Notes: generated by a model not told the origin, from the letters alone. Shown: positions 1 to 8,281, counted from the stretch's first letter. The stretch: 42,645 nucleotides of DNA from Beijerinckiaceae bacterium (GCA_019745195.1 JAIETL010000091.1:1-42645); one strand, 5' to 3'. A program made the numbers and translations.

Positions 1-88
1 ACATCGCCAGCATCCGCATGCTCACGCGCCGCATCGCAAGATACTGCCAACACACATGAACTTCTGAATCGGGCTCTTAGAGGGCGTG

Positions 89-219
89 GTCATCCCGCAC
101 GCGCTGCAGCATGCAATGCTGCTGCGCAGATGCGGGACCGTCCTCGGACGAGCTTCTTGTCGTCATACGGTCCCGTGTCTTCGCAACGGCGCTCCGCGCC
201 GCAGCGCGCACGGGATGAC
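89..219. repeat. Composite palindromic intergenic repeat upstream of the ABC binding protein
   Basis: The outer arms GTCATCCCG (89-97) and CGGGATGAC (211-219) are perfect inverted repeats. Inside lie further hairpins: GCAGCAT / ATGCTGC around 107-123, and CGGGACCGT / ACGGTCCCG around 133-177. Nested palindromes of this kind are typical of rhizobial intergenic mosaic elements, which is a resemblance and not a database match. An open frame runs through it in frame with the following gene, but the repeat content argues that it is untranslated. The element occupies most of the 304 bases before the first gene. Confidence 0.6.
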
Positions 220-304
220 AGTTGCCCCGCCGCTTCGATCTCGCCTATCGTCACCGCCAACGCGCTCCGAAGAAGCGCGACATCGCTCAACCGGAGGAAC
301 ACTC

Positions 305-1336
305 ATGACGATCTCACGCCGCACTGCGCTGGCCGCGCTCGCCTTGTCCACCGCGCTCGGCTTTTCGCCCCAAAGTGCGCTCGCCCAGAACGCCGAGAAG
401 CCCAAGGTCACGCTCGGCGTCGGCGGCAAGCTGCTGCTGTATTACCTGCCGCTGACGGTCGCGGAGAAGAAGGGCTTCTTCAAGGAGCAGGGGCTCGATG
501 TCGAGATCAACGATTTCGGCGGCGGCGCGAAGTCGCTGCAGGCGCTGATCGGCGGCTCGGTCGATGTCGTCACGGGAGCCTATGAGCACACCATCCGCAT
601 GCAGGCCAAGGGCCAGGATGTGCGCGCCGTGGTCGAGCTCGGCCGCTTCCCCGGCATCACCATTTCCGTCCGCAAGGACCTCGCCGACAAGGTCAAGTCG
701 GCAGCCGATTTCAAGGGCCTGAAGATCGGCGTCACCGCGCCGGGCTCCTCGACCTCGCTGACGGCGCAATACGCCATGGTCAAGGCCGGGCTGAAGGCCA
801 CGGATGCGGCCATCATCGGGGTCGGCGCGGGCGCAAGCGCGGTCGCGGCGATGAAGAACAAGCAGGTCGACATCATCTCGCATCTCGACCCCGTCACCTC
901 CAAGCTCGAGGCCGACGGCGATGTCGTGGCGCTGATCGACACCCGCACCGAGGCCGGTACGCGCGCCGTGTTCGGCGGCTCCAACCCCGCGGCCGTGCTG
1001 TATCTCAAGGGCGATTTCGCCGAGAAGAACCCGATCACCACGCAGAAGCTGGTCAACGCCTTCGTCAAGTCGCTGAAGTGGCTGGAGACGGCCAAGCCCG
1101 AGGACGTCGCCGATCTGGTGCCGGCCGAATACCATCTCGGCGACAAGCCGCTCTATCTCCAGGCTGTGAAGAACTCGCTGGAAAGCTATTCGCGCACCGG
1201 CGTCTCGACGCCCGAAGCGCAGCAGAGCATGTATGATGCGCTGAAGCTGCTCGATCCGGAACTGGCGACGTCGAAGGTCGATCTGAAGACGACGTTCATC
1301 GACACGTTCGCGAAGAAGGCGGCGGCGGGGTCGTAG
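305..1336 (+). CDS. ABC transporter substrate-binding protein, NMT1/SsuA-like
   Basis: Predicted periplasmic solute-binding protein of 343 residues for an ABC importer of the nitrate/sulfonate/thiamine-precursor (NMT1/THI5-like) class; the ligand cannot be told from sequence. The start at 305 is chosen because GGAGG sits at 293-297 and the following residues form a signal peptide: an RR pair at residues 5-6, a hydrophobic stretch and a likely cleavage after ALA at residue 27. The RR pair is weakly Tat-like. The mature protein opens with a strand and then the typical 'AEKKGFFKEQGLDVEI' segment, followed by 'GGGAKSLQALIGGSVDVV', as in this family. An open frame extends upstream to 86 but crosses a repeat element. 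No permease or ATPase gene is visible; they may lie beyond the left edge. Confidence 0.88.
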   Translation: MTISRRTALAALALSTALGFSPQSALAQNAEKPKVTLGVGGKLLLYYLPLTVAEKKGFFKEQGLDVEINDFGGGAKSLQALIGGSVDVVTGAYEHTIRMQAKGQDVRAVVELGRFPGITISVRKDLADKVKSAADFKGLKIGVTAPGSSTSLTAQYAMVKAGLKATDAAIIGVGAGASAVAAMKNKQVDIISHLDPVTSKLEADGDVVALIDTRTEAGTRAVFGGSNPAAVLYLKGDFAEKNPITTQKLVNAFVKSLKWLETAKPEDVADLVPAEYHLGDKPLYLQAVKNSLESYSRTGVSTPEAQQSMYDALKLLDPELATSKVDLKTTFIDTFAKKAAAGS

Positions 1337-1346
1337 GGACGTTTTG

Positions 1347-1496
1347 CCTTCTCCCCTCGTGGGAGAAGGTGGCCCGGCGCAGCCGGGTCGGATGAGGGCC
1401 GTGCCGACGCATGACCCTCGTCTCGATCCGGCTCACCCGGTCGACCCTCATCCGTCAGCCCTTCGGGCTGCCACCTTCTCCCCCGAGGGGAGAAGG
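1347..1496. repeat. 150-bp inverted-repeat element (two mirrored hairpin arms)
   Basis: Two arms of about 50 bases (1347-1398 and 1445-1496) are near-perfect reverse complements of each other, and each ends in its own hairpin: CCTTCTCCC-N5-GGGAGAAGG at 1347-1369 and CCTTCTCCCC-N3-GGGGAGAAGG at 1474-1496. This architecture resembles the RIME-like elements common between genes in rhizobia. It starts 10 bases after the stop of the binding-protein gene, so it could also terminate transcription, although no T-run follows. A short open frame across it is a by-product of the repeat. The rest of the gap up to 1593 shows nothing I can name. Confidence 0.75.
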
Positions 1497-1593
1497 GAGG
1501 GGGGGCGCTTGATCGCTCGCATCACCGCTTTCGATTTGCGGTCATGCTGCGCCTGCGGTTAGAGCTTGGGCTCCCGCCGCGAAGCCGATCCCC

Positions 1594-2442
1594 ATGAACA
1601 TCCTCTCCATCCAGTCGCATGTCGCCTATGGCCATGTCGGCAACGCCTCGGCCGTCTTCCCCATGCAAAGGCTCGGCGTCGAGGTCTGGCCGATCCATAC
1701 GGTGCAGTTCTCGAACCACACCGGCTATGGCGCCTGGAAGGGCCGCGTCTTCGAGGGCGGCATGATCGACGAGGTGATGGAGGGCATCGCGGAACGCGGC
1801 GTGCTGCCCTCCTGCGACGGCGTGCTGTCGGGCTATATGGGCTCGGCCGATATCGGGCACGCCATCCTGTCTGCGGTCGAGCGCGTGCGCGCGGCCAATC
1901 CGAAGGCGGTCTATTGCTGCGATCCCGTCATCGGCGATGTCGGGCGCGGGGTGTTCGTGCGGCCGGGCATCCCCGAATTCATGCGCGAGCAAGCCGTGCC
2001 GGCGGCCGACATCGTGACGCCCAACCAGTTCGAGCTCGAACTGCTCACCGACATCCAGATCAGGACGATCGCTGACGCGCACCGCGCCGTCGAGGCGCTG
2101 CGCGATGCGGGGCCGAAGGTGGTGCTGGTGACATCGCTCGTCACCGAGGAGACGCCCGAGGATGCGATCGACCTAATGGCCGCCGACGGGCAGGGCGCAT
2201 GGCGCGTGCGGACGCCAAAACTCGATGTCAGCGTCAATGGCGCGGGCGACGCGATCGCGGCGCTGTTCTTCGTGCATCATCTGCGCGAGCAGTCCGCCGC
2301 GGCCGCGCTCGCGAAGGCCGCGGCCTCGATCTACGGGCTGCTGAAGCGGACGAAGGAGGCAGGCTCGCGCGAGATCCTGACGGTGGCGGCGCAGGACGAG
2401 TTCGTGACGCCGTCGCACCAGTTCACGCCCGAGCCGATCTGA
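1594..2442 (+). CDS. pdxY: Pyridoxal kinase PdxY
   Basis: ATP-dependent kinase of the vitamin B6 salvage pathway, phosphorylating pyridoxal to pyridoxal 5'-phosphate in the cytoplasm. The N-terminus 'NILSIQSHVAYGHVGN' followed by 'AVFPMQRLG' and 'TVQFSNHTGY' is the PdxY/PdxK signature. CDPVIGD (109-115), 'VTPNQFELE' (141-149) and the ribokinase-fold anion-hole motif GAGD (216-219, catalytic Asp219) are present. At 282 residues the length matches bacterial PdxY. It is the first gene of a close same-strand run with the PhzF-like, NUDIX and M3 peptidase genes; the gap to the next gene is 25 bases. Confidence 0.93.
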   Translation: MNILSIQSHVAYGHVGNASAVFPMQRLGVEVWPIHTVQFSNHTGYGAWKGRVFEGGMIDEVMEGIAERGVLPSCDGVLSGYMGSADIGHAILSAVERVRAANPKAVYCCDPVIGDVGRGVFVRPGIPEFMREQAVPAADIVTPNQFELELLTDIQIRTIADAHRAVEALRDAGPKVVLVTSLVTEETPEDAIDLMAADGQGAWRVRTPKLDVSVNGAGDAIAALFFVHHLREQSAAAALAKAAASIYGLLKRTKEAGSREILTVAAQDEFVTPSHQFTPEPI

Positions 2443-2467
2443 GCCTTTTCCCGCAGGAACGCACGCC

Positions 2468-3370
2468 ATGAAGCGCCGCTTCGTCACGCTCGACGTCTTC
2501 ACGACGCAACGCCATGCCGGCAATCCGCTGGCCGTGGTGCTCGATTCAGACGGACTCGACACCGCCGCGATGCAGGCGATCGCGCGCGAGTTCAATCTGT
2601 CGGAGACGGTATTCGTCTCGGCCCCGGTTGATGCACGTCATCGCGCGGCGCTTCGCATCTTTACGCCGGGGCAGGAACTGCCTTTCGCCGGTCACCCGAC
2701 CGTCGGCACGGCGGTGCTTCTGGCGCTGAGCGACCATGCCGAAGGCCGCGGCGTCGACATCGTCACGCTGGAGGAAAAGGTCGGGCTCGTGCCCTGCGCC
2801 GTCGCGGTGACCGACGCGATCTCGGGGCGGGCGGTGTTCACGCTGCCCAAGCTGCCGGAGCGGCTGGCGCAGGCGATCGCCCGCGCCGATCTGGCGCGCG
2901 GACTTGGGCTCGATGAGGCCGATATCGGCTTCGAGGGACATGAGCCCAGCGCCTTCTCCGGCGGTGTCGCCTATACGCTCGTGCCCGTCGCGGACCGCGA
3001 CGCCGTGGCGAAAGCTCGCCCGGCGGGCGAGGCCTTCGAGCGCGCCTTTGCCGCGGCGCCCTTTCCGAACGCCTTCGTCTATTGCCGACAGACGCAGGAG
3101 GCCGGGCATCATTATCATGCCCGCATGTTCTGGCCCGGCGCAGGCGTGATCGAGGACCCGGCGACGGGCTCGGCGGTTGCGGCTTTCGCCGGCGCGGTGA
3201 TGGCGTTCGACAGGCCGGGCGATGGCGAACATCGGTTCGTGATCGAGCAGGGCTACGAAATGGGGCGCCCTTCCCAGATCGTCCTGGAGCTCAGCGTCGC
3301 TGGCGACGCGCTGACCTCGGCCCAGATCGGCGGCGGGGCCGTCTTGGTCAGCGAGGGCGTGCTGCTGTGA
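2468..3370 (+). CDS. PhzF family isomerase/epimerase
   Basis: Member of the PhzF / diaminopimelate-epimerase-fold family, 300 residues. Apart from PhzF itself, which isomerises DHHA in phenazine synthesis, most members have no assigned substrate, and there is no phenazine operon here. Family marks are the N-terminal 'DVFTTQRHAGNPLAVV', 'LSETVFV' with the presumed catalytic Glu46, 'PFAGHPTVG' (72-80) and the mirrored C-terminal-half motif DPATGS (230-235). AGGA at 2456-2459 precedes the ATG at 8-base spacing. Its stop overlaps the GTG start of the next gene, so the two are probably translationally coupled. Confidence 0.88.
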   Translation: MKRRFVTLDVFTTQRHAGNPLAVVLDSDGLDTAAMQAIAREFNLSETVFVSAPVDARHRAALRIFTPGQELPFAGHPTVGTAVLLALSDHAEGRGVDIVTLEEKVGLVPCAVAVTDAISGRAVFTLPKLPERLAQAIARADLARGLGLDEADIGFEGHEPSAFSGGVAYTLVPVADRDAVAKARPAGEAFERAFAAAPFPNAFVYCRQTQEAGHHYHARMFWPGAGVIEDPATGSAVAAFAGAVMAFDRPGDGEHRFVIEQGYEMGRPSQIVLELSVAGDALTSAQIGGGAVLVSEGVLL

Positions 3371-4086
3371 GCGGCGTCGTCGATGGGACGATCGTGACGC
3401 TGTCGCGGATCGAGGCCAGGGTCGAGCCCTATGACTGGGTTTTTGCCCGGCAGCAGGCTGCCGAGATCGACGCATACTGGGCCAGGATCAGCGCCGGCAA
3501 GCCCGCCATGTTCAACGGACGGGTGATGCTGCAGCACCGCGCCGCGATCGCGGACGGGGTGTTCCGGGCCGGCTATTTCGAGACCGACTACGCCGCCTTC
3601 ATGAGCTGGCGCGATTTCGGCCATCCCGGTCCTGTCGTGCGGAACGGCTTCGCGATGGCGGCGCTGCGGGCGGCGGACGGGGCTTTTCTCTGCGGACGCA
3701 TGGGCGAGCATACGGCCAACCCCGGAAAAGTCTATTTCGCGGCCGGCACGCCAGACCGCAGCGATGTGCGGCCCGGCGGCGCGCTCGATCTCGCCGGCAG
3801 CGTCACCCGCGAACTCTGCGAGGAGACCGGGCTGACGAGCGAAGAGATCGCGGTCGAGGAGAGCTGGACGGCGGTGATCCTGGCCGGGCGCATCGCCTTC
3901 ATGCGGCCGGTGTCGGTGCCGCTCGACGCCGAGACCGCGCGGGCGCTGATGCTGGCGCGGATCGCCGAGCAGGACGAGCCCGAGCTGTCGGACATCGTGG
4001 TCATCCGCGGCCTGGCCGATTGCGACCGCTACGACATGCCGCCTTTCATGCGGCCCTATCTGGCCCATATCTACGGGCAGGACTGA
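3367..4086 (+). CDS. NUDIX hydrolase with incomplete Nudix box
   Basis: Predicted pyrophosphohydrolase-fold protein of 239 residues; substrate unknown. The second half of the Nudix box, REL-C-EE-T-GL, is intact at residues 148-156 and supplies the metal-binding glutamates. The upstream Gly and Glu expected 14 and 8 residues before Arg148 are not at the canonical spacing (Val and Leu there), so the box is atypical. The start is the GTG at 3367 that overlaps the previous stop (GTGA): GAGGG at 3353-3357 lies nine bases before it, and an ATG start would require reading deep into the PhzF gene. It probably belongs to one operon with pdxY and the PhzF gene. Confidence 0.75.
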   Translation: MSGVVDGTIVTLSRIEARVEPYDWVFARQQAAEIDAYWARISAGKPAMFNGRVMLQHRAAIADGVFRAGYFETDYAAFMSWRDFGHPGPVVRNGFAMAALRAADGAFLCGRMGEHTANPGKVYFAAGTPDRSDVRPGGALDLAGSVTRELCEETGLTSEEIAVEESWTAVILAGRIAFMRPVSVPLDAETARALMLARIAEQDEPELSDIVVIRGLADCDRYDMPPFMRPYLAHIYGQD

Positions 4087-4113
4087 CCGCTCTTCGTTCC
4101 GGAACCCGATCCC

Positions 4114-6189
4114 ATGACGCTCGCTCTCGAGACCTTGCCGCTGCCGGCCGACAATCCGTTCGCCGCGCGCTGGGAGACGCCCTTCGGCCTGCCGCCTTTT
4201 TCCGCGATCACGCCCGACCATATCCGCGCGGCGTTCGAGGCTGGCTTTGCGCGGCACCGCGAAGAGATCGACGCCATCGTCGCCGATCCTGCCCCGCCCG
4301 ACTTCGCCAATACGATCGAGGCGCTGGAGCGGGCTGGGAGGGGCCTCTCCCGGATCGGCGGCGTGTTTTACAATCTGGCCGGGGCGGATACGAACCCGGC
4401 GCTGCAGGCGATCGAGCGCGAGATGTCGCCTGTCGCCTCGCGCCACTGGTCGGCGATCATGATGGATCCCGGCCTGTTCGCGCGCGTCGATGCGGTCTTC
4501 GCCAAGCGTGACGAACTCGGCCTCGACGCCGAGCAGATGCGGCTACTCGAGCGTACGCATCGCGGCTTCATCCGTTCGGGCGCGCAGCTCGACGCCGACG
4601 CCAAGGCGCAGCTGGCGGCAATCAACGAGAGGCTGGCCGAACTCGGCACCAAATTCGGCCAGAACCTGCTCAAGGACGAGGCCGATTATGCGCTGGTGCT
4701 CGAAGGCGAAAGCGGGCTCGCCGGCCTGCCGGACTTCGTCAAGGCGGCGATGGCGCGGGCCGCGACCGATCGCGGACACGACGGCAAGCACGCCGTGACG
4801 CTCTCGCGCTCGGTCATCGAGCCCTTCCTGACCTTTTCGACGCGGCGCGACCTGCGCGAGGAGGCCTTTGCAGCTTGGAGCCGGCGCGGCGAGATGGGCG
4901 GCGCCAGCGACAACCGCGCCATCGTCGCCGAAATGGTGAAACTGCGGGCCGAGAAGGCCAGGCTGCTCGGCTTTGCCACCTTCGCCCATTTCAAGCTCGA
5001 CGACACCATGGCCAAGACGCCCGAGAACGTCCGCGGCCTGCTCGAACTGGTTTGGGCTCCGGCCAAGGCGCGCGCCGCGCAGGAGGCCTCCAATCTTGCT
5101 GCGCTCGCCCAGAGCGAGGGCGAGAACGGTCCGATCCGCCCCTGCGACTGGCGTCACTATGCCGAGAAGGTGCGGCAGCGGACCTATGCGCTCGATGAGG
5201 CTGTGCTGAAGCCCTACCTCCAGCTCGACCGCATCATCGCGGCCGCCTTTGACGTGGCCGGCAAGCTGTTCGGTCTCACTTTCGCCGAGCGGCGCGAACT
5301 CGCCGGTTACCATCCCGATGTGCGCATTTTCGAGGTGAGCGAAGCGGGGAGCGGCCGGCATATCGGCCTGTTCCTCGGCGATTATTTCGCGCGGCCGTCA
5401 AAGCGCTCGGGCGCGTGGATGAGCGCCTTTCGCGGCCAGCGCAATTTCGATGGCGAGCGGCGGCCGATCATCGTCAATGTCTGCAATTTCGCCAAGCCGG
5501 CCGATGGCGAGACGGCGCTGCTCTCGATCGACGATGCGCGCACGCTGTTCCACGAATTCGGCCATGCGCTGCACGGGCTGCTGTCGGATGTGCATTACGG
5601 TTCGCTGGCCGGCACCTCGGTCGCGCGCGATTTCGTCGAACTGCCCTCGCAGCTCTACGAGCACTGGTTCCTGACGAAGCAGGTGATGCAGGAATACTGC
5701 CTCCATGCCGAAACGGGTGAGCCGATCCCCGACGCGCTGATCGACAAGATCAAAGCCGCGCAGACCTTCAATCAGGGTTTCGCCACTGTGGAATACACCT
5801 CTTCGGCGCTGGTCGACCTCGCCTTTCATTCGCTGGAGGAACCGGGCGAAATCGACCCGCTGGCGTTCGAGGCGGCTGAACTTGCGCGGCTCGGCATGCC
5901 GGCGCAGATCACCATGCGCCACCGCACCCCGCATTTCGCCCATGTGTTCTCGGGCGACGGCTATTCGGCCGGTTATTACAGCTATCTCTGGTCGGAGGTG
6001 ATGGACGCCGACGCCTTCAACGCCTTCCTCGAGGCGGGCGACATCTATGCGCCGGAGCTCGCGAACAGGCTGAAGCGCTACATCTACGCGGCCGGCGACA
6101 CGCGCGACGCGGCCGAGGCCTATACGCTGTTCCGCGGCCGGATGCCGACACCGGACGCCCTGCTGGAGAAGCGCGGGCTGGCGGCGTAG
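4114..6189 (+). CDS. M3 family metallopeptidase (Dcp/oligopeptidase A type)
   Basis: Zinc oligopeptidase of the thimet-oligopeptidase family, 691 residues, the usual length for bacterial Dcp or PrlC. These enzymes cleave short cytoplasmic peptides; Dcp removes C-terminal dipeptides. The zinc site is clear: HEFGH at residues 480-484 gives His480, Glu481 and His484, and Glu509 in 'DFVELPSQ' is the third ligand at the expected distance. The C-terminal 'FSGDGYSAGYYSYLWSEV' is the substrate-side Gly/Tyr loop of the family. No signal peptide is seen. It lies 27 bases after the NUDIX gene and is likely the last member of that operon. Dcp versus oligopeptidase A cannot be settled by reading alone. 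Confidence 0.92.
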   Translation: MTLALETLPLPADNPFAARWETPFGLPPFSAITPDHIRAAFEAGFARHREEIDAIVADPAPPDFANTIEALERAGRGLSRIGGVFYNLAGADTNPALQAIEREMSPVASRHWSAIMMDPGLFARVDAVFAKRDELGLDAEQMRLLERTHRGFIRSGAQLDADAKAQLAAINERLAELGTKFGQNLLKDEADYALVLEGESGLAGLPDFVKAAMARAATDRGHDGKHAVTLSRSVIEPFLTFSTRRDLREEAFAAWSRRGEMGGASDNRAIVAEMVKLRAEKARLLGFATFAHFKLDDTMAKTPENVRGLLELVWAPAKARAAQEASNLAALAQSEGENGPIRPCDWRHYAEKVRQRTYALDEAVLKPYLQLDRIIAAAFDVAGKLFGLTFAERRELAGYHPDVRIFEVSEAGSGRHIGLFLGDYFARPSKRSGAWMSAFRGQRNFDGERRPIIVNVCNFAKPADGETALLSIDDARTLFHEFGHALHGLLSDVHYGSLAGTSVARDFVELPSQLYEHWFLTKQVMQEYCLHAETGEPIPDALIDKIKAAQTFNQGFATVEYTSSALVDLAFHSLEEPGEIDPLAFEAAELARLGMPAQITMRHRTPHFAHVFSGDGYSAGYYSYLWSEVMDADAFNAFLEAGDIYAPELANRLKRYIYAAGDTRDAAEAYTLFRGRMPTPDALLEKRGLAA

Positions 6190-6263
6190 CGGCCTTGCGC
6201 CGGCTTCCGAAATCGGCAGCATGGTCTCCGCCGGGCGGTACTCGCCCGCGATAGGGGGATACC

Positions 6264-6632
6264 ATGCTGAAGGCCTGCATTGCCGCGCTTTTCGCGGCCG
6301 CCACACTCATGCCCTCGGTCGCGTCCGCCGACGTTATGACCTGGCAGTTGCGCAGCTTCTCGAAGAATCAGATCGAGATCGCGTTCTATTCTCAGAACCG
6401 ACGCAACGAGTGGCCGGGCGGCGGCAAGGTCTATGTCAACAAGACCTACGATACGGTGAAATACCCGCTCACCTGCATCAAGGGCGAGAAGATCTGCTAC
6501 GGAGCCTGGCTCAAGGGCAATGCGACACGCTACTGGGGCCTGGGCCAGGGCGGGAAGCAGAAATGCGCCGATTGCTGCTACACCTGCGGCGGCAACACGG
6601 TCACCAAGGTCCACAACCTGAACGAAAGGTGA
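6264..6632 (+). CDS. Small secreted Cys-rich protein of unknown function
   Basis: A 122-residue protein I do not recognise as a named family. Residues 1-22 form a signal peptide (hydrophobic core 'IAALFAAATLM', cleavage likely after ASA-22), so it should be exported. The mature part has six cysteines, four of them in a tight 'KCADCCYTCGG' segment near residues 103-113, which suggests a disulfide-stabilised or metal-binding fold in the periplasm. A G-rich Shine-Dalgarno (around 6253-6258) precedes the ATG. The stop codon lies inside a perfect hairpin (6628-6649) that separates it from the convergent lipoprotein gene. Coding bias matches the neighbours. Confidence 0.7.
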   Translation: MLKACIAALFAAATLMPSVASADVMTWQLRSFSKNQIEIAFYSQNRRNEWPGGGKVYVNKTYDTVKYPLTCIKGEKICYGAWLKGNATRYWGLGQGGKQKCADCCYTCGGNTVTKVHNLNER

Positions 6633-6649
6633 CGCGCTGGCGCGTCACC
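6628..6649. terminator. Hairpin between convergent genes, overlapping a stop codon
   Basis: GGTGACGCG-CTGG-CGCGTCACC is a perfect 9-bp stem with a 4-base loop. The TGA of the upstream gene (6630-6632) is inside the left arm, and the convergent lipoprotein gene ends at 6652. No T-run follows on either strand, so it is a candidate bidirectional terminator or mRNA-stabilising structure and not a canonical intrinsic terminator. Confidence 0.5.
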
Positions 6650-6651
6650 GA

Positions 6652-6990
6652 TCACAGCGACGGATAGCCGAACTTCGTCTTCGTCGCCCTGATCTGGCCG
6701 ATCGCGCCGCCTTCGTTGCCGGCGGCGCAGCTTTTCCGCGCCGCGTCGATTTCGGCGGATACCCGCGTATGGACGCCCTTCGTCGTGTGGCCAGTGGCGA
6801 GGTCATTGTCCATCACGGCCTGGAAGCGCTCGACCTCGCCATTGCAGCCCGTGCCGGTGGGGAGCCGGAAGGTGTTGGGCGTCACGCCGGTGGCGGCCTG
6901 CTCGGGCGAGGGCGCAGGCGGCGTAGCCGAGGGCGTCTGGCAGGCGGCGAGCGCGAGCGCGCATGCGGTGAGAATGATCGTGGCGCGCAT
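6652..6990 (-). CDS. Putative lipoprotein of unknown function
   Basis: A 112-residue protein with a lipoprotein signal peptide: a short basic N-terminus, a hydrophobic segment and a lipobox LAAC with the lipidation cysteine at residue 17. A Pro/Ala-rich linker follows (about 18-35), then a compact domain containing 'GCNGEVERFQAVMDNDLATGHT' split around one Cys and a second Cys near residue 91, which may pair in the periplasm. GGAG six bases before the ATG supports this start. Similar small lipoproteins occur widely in Hyphomicrobiales without assigned function (recalled, not checked). It is convergent with the Cys-rich secreted gene and divergent from the next gene. Confidence 0.7.
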   Translation of the reverse strand: MRATIILTACALALAACQTPSATPPAPSPEQAATGVTPNTFRLPTGTGCNGEVERFQAVMDNDLATGHTTKGVHTRVSAEIDAARKSCAAGNEGGAIGQIRATKTKFGYPSL

Positions 6991-7110
6991 GGCGGACTCC
7001 GACGCTTGCAGACAGGGACGCTTTGACGGACGAGCATGACCGATTCCCCGCGCCGGGCAAACGGCGTATGTTCAGGTCAACCACCGAGCCCGAGGAGCCG
7101 GCCGCCCGCG

Positions 7111-7593
7111 ATGCAGACCGCCGACACGCTGACGCTTTCGGTCTTCGCCGACTATTTCCAGTTCTATCTGATGGACGAATCCGTCGACGAGGATTTCGGC
7201 GCGCTCTGGGACGACGAGGCCGTCGAGCGTCTGCTGGCGGTCGGGCGCTCCAGCATCGGCGTCGGGACCGCGCGCAACATGGCGGTGCCGGTTGCGGTCT
7301 CGCTGTTCGATGGTGCGCCCGACCTCGATCCCGATGCGTGGGACATGGTCAACGAGTGCTCGCTGTCGCTGCGTTCGGGCCGGCTCGTCATCCTCGGCGG
7401 CACGGATTACCTGCCCGACGCGCCGCGCCTGCCGGTCGCGCCGGGCGATTATCGCGTGCGCATTTCCTATGCGGGGCTCGATACGCTGAGCGAGGACGGT
7501 CTCGACGGCGACGACTTCTACCGGATCGACCTGTGGACGGCGCCGCCGGGCCCGCTGGTCATTCGCAAGGCGCGCGCCGGGTCGAGCCGATAG
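7111..7593 (+). CDS. Hypothetical protein, acidic, about 160 residues
   Basis: Not recognised as a named family. The predicted protein is rich in Asp and Glu and looks beta-strand rich ('LTLSVFADYFQFYLMDE', 'SLSLRSGRLVILGGTDY', 'GDYRVRISYAGLD'), with no signal peptide or membrane segment. Start 7111 is preferred because the conserved-looking part begins there and GAGGAG lies at 7092-7097, though that spacing is long. An ATG at 7036 would add 25 residues of Pro/Arg/Ser-rich sequence that looks non-coding. Its stop is only 14 bases from the convergent DUF1275 gene. Confidence 0.6.
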   Translation: MQTADTLTLSVFADYFQFYLMDESVDEDFGALWDDEAVERLLAVGRSSIGVGTARNMAVPVAVSLFDGAPDLDPDAWDMVNECSLSLRSGRLVILGGTDYLPDAPRLPVAPGDYRVRISYAGLDTLSEDGLDGDDFYRIDLWTAPPGPLVIRKARAGSSR

Positions 7594-7607
7594 AGGCGGC
7601 CCGCCGG

Positions 7608-8252
7608 TCAGTCGATCTCGTGCGGCAAGGTCAGCGAACCCAGCGCCAGCACCGCGCAGAAGCCCGCGGAGAGCCAGATCGCGGCGCTGCCGAACGCGCC
7701 ATAGGCGAGCGCTCCTGCGACCGAGCCGATGGCAAGGCCGAGCCAGAGCGTGAAATTGCGCAGCCAGACCCAGCGCGGGCCGCCGGTCAGCGCATTGGCG
7801 ATCTGCTGGCCCATCTTGACCAATGTGCCGGTCATGTAGGTGACGCCGATCGTGACCTCGCCATTGCGCTGGAAGACGCAGTTGGAGGCCGCCATCGCCA
7901 GCACCAGCGCCGCTGTGCTGGCCGGCTGGTTGCCGACGCTCTCAAGCGCCGCCGCCGAAGCGAGACAGAGCGTGACCCAGTTCAGCACCGCGACGCGCCG
8001 CCAGCGCCCAGCCGCTTTCGCGACCAGAGCGCCGATCACCACGCCGCCGACGAAGGTCGCGAGCAGGCCGCCGGCGATGGCGATGCCGGTCGGATCGACG
8101 CGGGCGATCTCGACGCCGAAGCGCGTCGTGTTGCCGGTCATGAACGAGACAAAGAAGCCGCCGAGGCTGATGAAGCCGATGGCGTCGATATAGCCCGCCA
8201 GCGCCGACAGGGCGGAGGCCAGGCCGATGGTGCGGCGTCGATAGGCTGCCAA
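7608..8252 (-). CDS. DUF1275 / YoaK family membrane protein
   Basis: Inner-membrane protein of 214 residues with about six hydrophobic segments. The opening 'LSALAGYIDAIGFISLGG' followed by 'FVSFMTGNTTRFG' is the DUF1275 (YoaK) hallmark, and 'GVTYMTGTLVKMGQQIA' is the matching motif in the second half. Transport function is presumed but no substrate is known. The reading frame opens with TTG at 8252, preceded by GGAG at seven-base spacing; no in-frame ATG lies nearby, so TTG is the probable start. Confidence 0.85.
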   Translation of the reverse strand: MAAYRRRTIGLASALSALAGYIDAIGFISLGGFFVSFMTGNTTRFGVEIARVDPTGIAIAGGLLATFVGGVVIGALVAKAAGRWRRVAVLNWVTLCLASAAALESVGNQPASTAALVLAMAASNCVFQRNGEVTIGVTYMTGTLVKMGQQIANALTGGPRWVWLRNFTLWLGLAIGSVAGALAYGAFGSAAIWLSAGFCAVLALGSLTLPHEID

Positions 8253-8281
8253 AACGGCGCTCCGGTGATGCGGTATCCCGC

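Noticed and set aside
3..59. Possible 3' end of an upstream plus-strand gene ending with TGA at 57-59
   Set aside because: Only about 18 codons are visible, with no recognisable motif, so it cannot be distinguished from a chance open frame.
86..304. Upstream extension of the ABC binding-protein gene by 73 codons
   Set aside because: The extension runs through a palindromic repeat, lacks a ribosome-binding site and would bury the signal peptide; the start at 305 has GGAGG at good spacing.
1344..1562. Short plus-strand open frame after the ABC binding-protein gene
   Set aside because: It lies almost wholly within the inverted-repeat element and encodes repeat-derived sequence.
3253..4446. Minus-strand open frame spanning the NUDIX gene and the start of the M3 peptidase gene
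   Set aside because: It crosses two well-supported plus-strand genes and has no motif or ribosome-binding site.
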